From JBBSBL01 sp038251325 (GTDB lineage Bacteria > Actinomycetota > Thermoleophilia > Solirubrobacterales > Solirubrobacteraceae), in NCBI GenBank assembly GCA_038251325.1, contig JBBSBL010000087.1, positions 1 to 7,988 on the forward strand: a DNA stretch of 7,988 nucleotides. Direction: 5' to 3'. Position 1 is the stretch's first letter. Each line of letters opens with the position of its first letter. Shown piece by piece: positions 5,086 through 7,988 of this stretch. The notes below the pieces were generated by a model, which was not told the origin of the DNA, made no database searches, and worked only from the letters and a program-made list of their open reading frames with translations. The position numbers were made by a program, and so were the translations under genes.

Positions 5086-5784
5086 ATTCCGAAGCCAGAC
5101 GGTGCCCGGCAGGCGAAGGTCACCACGCGCATCGCCGCCGGCGCGCTGGCGTCCGCGGCGGCCGTCGGGGGCGTGGCGCTGTGGTGGCGCCGCCACCCGT
5201 CGGCGTGCCCGTACGGGCAGCGGTTCTGGATCGAGGCGCCGCACCCGTTCATCACGCGCGAGCGGCTGCGCGAGGCGCTGGGCCCTCAGCCGGGGGAGAC
5301 GATGCTCGAGGTCGGGCCGGGCACCGGCTACTACACGCTCGGGGTCGCCGAGCGGCTCGGGCCCGGCGGGACGCTGCACGTCTTCGACCTCCAGCCCGAG
5401 ATGCTCGACCACACGCTGACGCGCGCGCGTGAGCGCGGGCTGAGCAACCTCGTGTCGCGACAGGGCGATGCGCGGGACCTGCCCTACGCGGACGGCGCGT
5501 TCGACGCGGCCTACCTGACCGCCGTGCTCGGCGAGATCCCCGACCAGGACCAAGCGCTCCGCGAGTTGCGCCGCGTGCTGCGTCCCGGCGGGCGCCTGGT
5601 CGTCGGCGAGCTCTTCGGCGACCCTCACATGGTCACCGAGCGGGCGCTGCGCCGCCGCGCGGCGGCGGCGGGCTTCCACTTCGAGCGTCGGGTCGGCCCG
5701 CCGTTCGGCTACTTCGGTGTGCTGCGGCGGCTCCCGGCCGGGGTCGGCGAGCCGCCCGACCCGCTGCGCCCGGCCGCCCCGTGA
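5086..5784 (+). CDS. Membrane-anchored SAM-dependent methyltransferase
   Basis: A class I (Rossmann-fold) methyltransferase of 232 residues when read from ATT at 5086. The first canonical start, GTG at 5173, would remove the first 29 residues and most of the hydrophobic helix. Residues 14-34 (RIAAGALASAAAVGG, then VALWW) form one membrane segment followed by RRH, so the catalytic domain should sit in the cytoplasm. SPACPYGQRFW-like (SACPYGQRFW, 39-48) and EAPHPFITRERL precede the SAM fold. Motif I is EVGPGTGYY (75-83), the acidic ribose-binding Asp is in HVFDLQ (D101), motif II is GDARDLPY (128-135), and motif III is VLRPGGRLVVGELF (164-177). The layout resembles UbiE/Methyltransf_11 enzymes, but the substrate is unknown. 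Its TGA overlaps the GTG of the P-type ATPase gene by four bases, so the two are translated together under a metal-type operator. A role in metal or metalloid tolerance is inferred from context. Confidence 0.82.
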   Translation: MPKPDGARQAKVTTRIAAGALASAAAVGGVALWWRRHPSACPYGQRFWIEAPHPFITRERLREALGPQPGETMLEVGPGTGYYTLGVAERLGPGGTLHVFDLQPEMLDHTLTRARERGLSNLVSRQGDARDLPYADGAFDAAYLTAVLGEIPDQDQALRELRRVLRPGGRLVVGELFGDPHMVTERALRRRAAAAGFHFERRVGPPFGYFGVLRRLPAGVGEPPDPLRPAAP

Positions 5785-7988
5785 GCGCGACCGCCACCCG
5801 ACCGGCGCGCACCGTGGTGCTGCACGTCGGGGAGCAGCTGTTCGCCTCCCAGGAGGCCTGCGTGGAGCGGGTCCTGGGCCGGTTGCCGGGGGTGGCCAAG
5901 GTCGAGGCGAACGCGGTGGCGCAGACCGCGACGGTGACCTACGACCCGGCGCTGGCCTCGGTGGCCGCCCTGCGGGAGGCCGCGGAAGGCGGCGGGTTCG
6001 ACTGTGCCGGCTGTTCCTCGCCGGTGTGTCAGTGCGATCCGCTCGCGGAGCCCGGGACCGCGCCCGCGCACGATGCGGCGGCGGTCGAGCGTGCGGAGGA
6101 GGGGCACGGCGAGGGCGGTCACGCCGGCATGTCGATGGACGCGATGGCGCGCGACATGCGCAACCGCTTCCTCGTCGCGCTCATCTTCACCGTGCCGATC
6201 GTCCTGTGGTCGGACGTCGGCAAGAACGTCCTGGGGACCGAGCTGGCGACCCCGTTCGGCATGGACCGCAAAGTGTTCGAGCTGCTGCTCAGCCTGCCGA
6301 TCGTCTTCTACGCGTCGTCGATCTTCTTCGCCGGCGCCTGGCGGGCGCTGAAGGCCCGGACGCTGGACATGATGGTGCTGGTCGCCGTCGCGATCGGCGT
6401 GGGCTGGAGCTACTCGGTCGCGGCCACCTTCTTCATCACCGGCGAGGTCTTCTACGAGGCGTCGGGCATGCTCGCGACGTTCGTGCTGCTCGGCCACTGG
6501 TTCGAGATGCGTGCCCGCGGCAGCGCCGGCGACGCGATGCGCGCGCTGCTGGACCTCGCCCCGCCGCGCGCCCTCGTGGTGCGCGACGGCGAGCCGGTCG
6601 AGGTGTCCACGGCCGAGGTCGTGGTCGGCGATGCGCTGCTGGTGCGCCCGGGGGCGAAGGTGCCGGTCGACGCCGAGGTCGCCGAGGGGGAGAGCGAGGT
6701 CGACGAGTCCACGGTGACGGGGGAGAGCCTGCCCGTGCACAAGGGACCGGGCGACGCGCTGGTCGGCGCGACGATCAACAAGAACGGCACGCTGCGCGCG
6801 ACGGCCACCGCGGTCGGATCGGACACGGCGCTGGCCCAGATCGTCCAGCTCGTCCAGGAGGCGCAGAGCTCCAAGGCTCCGGGGCAGCGCCTCGCTGACC
6901 GTGCCGCGTTCTGGCTCGTGCTCGTCGCGCTCGTGGGCGGGACGCTCACCTTCGTGGTCTGGTTCTTCGTCGTGGGCCGCAACGCGGCGGAGGCGCTGCT
7001 CTTCGCCATCACCGTGGTGGTCATCACCTGTCCCGACGCGCTCGGCCTGGCGACACCGACGGCGATCATGGTCGGCAGCGGCCTGGGCGCGAAGCGGGGC
7101 ATCCTGTTCAAGAGCGCGGTGGCGCTGGAGACCGCGGCCAAGCTCGACACCGTCGTCTTCGACAAGACCGGCACGTTGACCCGCGGTGAGCCCGAGGTCG
7201 TCGGCGTCGTGGTGGCCGACGGCGTGAACGAGGACGAGCTGTTGAGCCTGGTCGCGGGAGCGGAGGGCGACAGCGAGCATCCGCTCGCCCAGGCGATCGT
7301 GCAGGCCGCGAAGGCCCGCGGCCTCGATCGGCCGCGCGCCGCCAGCTTCGAGGCCGTCCCCGGCCACGGCGCCATCGCCACGGTCGACGGCCGGCGCCTG
7401 GCGATCGGGAACCAGCGGCTGCTCGACCGCGAAGGCATCGACCACGACGGCCTGACCGCCCCGGCGGCCGAGCTGGCCGGCGAAGGGCGCACCACGGTCC
7501 AGGTGGCGCTCGACGGCCGGGCCGCCGGGATCATCGCCATCGCCGACGCCCCACGGGACACCGCCGCCGACGCCGTCGCCGCGCTCGCCGAGCTCGGCGT
7601 CCGGCCGGTGATGCTCTCCGGCGACAGCCGCGCCACCGCGGAGCGAGTTGCCCGGCAGCTCGGCATCACCGAGGTCCTGGCCGAGGTGCTGCCGGGCGAG
7701 AAGGCGGCAAAGATCGCCGAGCTCCAGGCCGGCGGCCGCTCGGTCGCGATGGTCGGCGACGGAGTCAACGACGCCCCGGCCCTGGCGCAGGCCGACGTCG
7801 GCATCGCGATCGGCACCGGCACCGACGTGGCGGTCGAGACGGCCGACGTCGTGCTGATGCGCTCCGACCCGTTGGACGTCGCCACCGCCGTCACCATCAG
7901 CCGCGGGACGGTGCGCAAGATGCACCAGAACCTCGGCTGGGCCGTCGGCTACAACAGCCTCGCGCTGCCGATCGCCGCCGGCGTCTTC
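5781..7988 (+). CDS. P1B-type heavy-metal ATPase, CPD variant (partial)
   Basis: The first 736 residues of a metal-exporting P-type ATPase. Its 3' end (probably the last membrane helix and tail) is beyond the window. Residues 11-74 have an HMA-like fold, but the GMTCxxC loop is replaced by GEQLFASQEAC. A linker with Cys75, 78, 83 and 85, His97, 109 and 114 and several Met follows. Membrane helices occur around 129-145, 167-188, 197-219, 222-241, 375-397 and 405-430. Catalytic signatures are all present: TGES (313-316, actuator), DKTGTLT (461-467, phosphorylated Asp461), SEHP (498-501), and GDGVND (659-664). The transmembrane metal site reads CPD (417-419) instead of CPC, followed by ALGLATP. 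GYNSLALP (723-730) resembles the YN-containing helix of Cu(I) pumps. The GTG start overlaps the methyltransferase stop by four bases and has no RBS of its own. Copper is the favoured metal, but the CPD site makes that uncertain. Confidence 0.92.
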   Translation, partial: MSATATRPARTVVLHVGEQLFASQEACVERVLGRLPGVAKVEANAVAQTATVTYDPALASVAALREAAEGGGFDCAGCSSPVCQCDPLAEPGTAPAHDAAAVERAEEGHGEGGHAGMSMDAMARDMRNRFLVALIFTVPIVLWSDVGKNVLGTELATPFGMDRKVFELLLSLPIVFYASSIFFAGAWRALKARTLDMMVLVAVAIGVGWSYSVAATFFITGEVFYEASGMLATFVLLGHWFEMRARGSAGDAMRALLDLAPPRALVVRDGEPVEVSTAEVVVGDALLVRPGAKVPVDAEVAEGESEVDESTVTGESLPVHKGPGDALVGATINKNGTLRATATAVGSDTALAQIVQLVQEAQSSKAPGQRLADRAAFWLVLVALVGGTLTFVVWFFVVGRNAAEALLFAITVVVITCPDALGLATPTAIMVGSGLGAKRGILFKSAVALETAAKLDTVVFDKTGTLTRGEPEVVGVVVADGVNEDELLSLVAGAEGDSEHPLAQAIVQAAKARGLDRPRAASFEAVPGHGAIATVDGRRLAIGNQRLLDREGIDHDGLTAPAAELAGEGRTTVQVALDGRAAGIIAIADAPRDTAADAVAALAELGVRPVMLSGDSRATAERVARQLGITEVLAEVLPGEKAAKIAELQAGGRSVAMVGDGVNDAPALAQADVGIAIGTGTDVAVETADVVLMRSDPLDVATAVTISRGTVRKMHQNLGWAVGYNSLALPIAAGVF

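Noticed and set aside
5709..7925. 738-codon open frame on the minus strand
   Set aside because: It lies antisense to the P-type ATPase, whose GC-rich third positions suppress stops on the other strand. Its translation is His/Arg/Gly-rich with no motif, while every catalytic ATPase motif is in the plus frame.
1..7988. CRISPR array or insertion sequence
   Set aside because: No regularly spaced repeats, no transposase-like frame and no paired terminal inverted repeats were seen.

Overview
This is a very GC-rich stretch of bacterial chromosome. Dense minus- and plus-strand genes, GTG starts, 4-bp GTGA gene overlaps, TANNNT -10 boxes and one candidate leaderless start all fit Actinomycetota. The exported collagen-like protein and the J-like/WD40 pair resemble proteins I associate with Thermoleophilia (Solirubrobacterales). 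The lineage is an inference from family resemblance, since no marker gene is present.

Layout. At 1-113 there is a tRNA-Val(CAC) with its own promoter. From 114 to about 988 the sequence is sparse and looks less GC-rich. It holds two small minus-strand ORFs (39 and 114 codons) that each have a good Shine-Dalgarno sequence but no recognisable family. At 989-1513 (minus) lies a secreted protein with a short collagen-like Gly-X-Y segment. Next to it, on the plus strand at about 1581-1754, is what looks like the 3' end of a SnoaL/NTF2-like gene with no start. At 1768-3608 (minus) a two-gene, translationally coupled operon encodes a coiled-coil protein with a J-domain-like HPD segment followed by a cytoplasmic WD40-like propeller protein. 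Divergent from it, at 3854-4903, is an F420/FMN luciferase-like oxidoreductase with a clear promoter and ribosome binding site.

The most interesting block runs from 5030 to the window end. A perfect inverted repeat (ATACCC-N5-GGGTAT), of the type bound by CsoR-family copper/metal repressors, overlaps a near-consensus -10 box. It controls a membrane-anchored SAM-dependent methyltransferase that appears to start at an ATT codon. This overlaps by 4 bp the start of a P1B-type heavy-metal ATPase, which runs off the window. The ATPase has CPD instead of CPC in its transmembrane metal site. Its N-terminal metal-binding-like fold lacks CxxC, and a Cys/His/Met-rich linker follows that fold. Together this suggests a metal-responsive export operon in which a membrane-tethered methyltransferase is obligately co-made with the pump. 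The substrate of the methyltransferase and the metal are not determinable from sequence alone.
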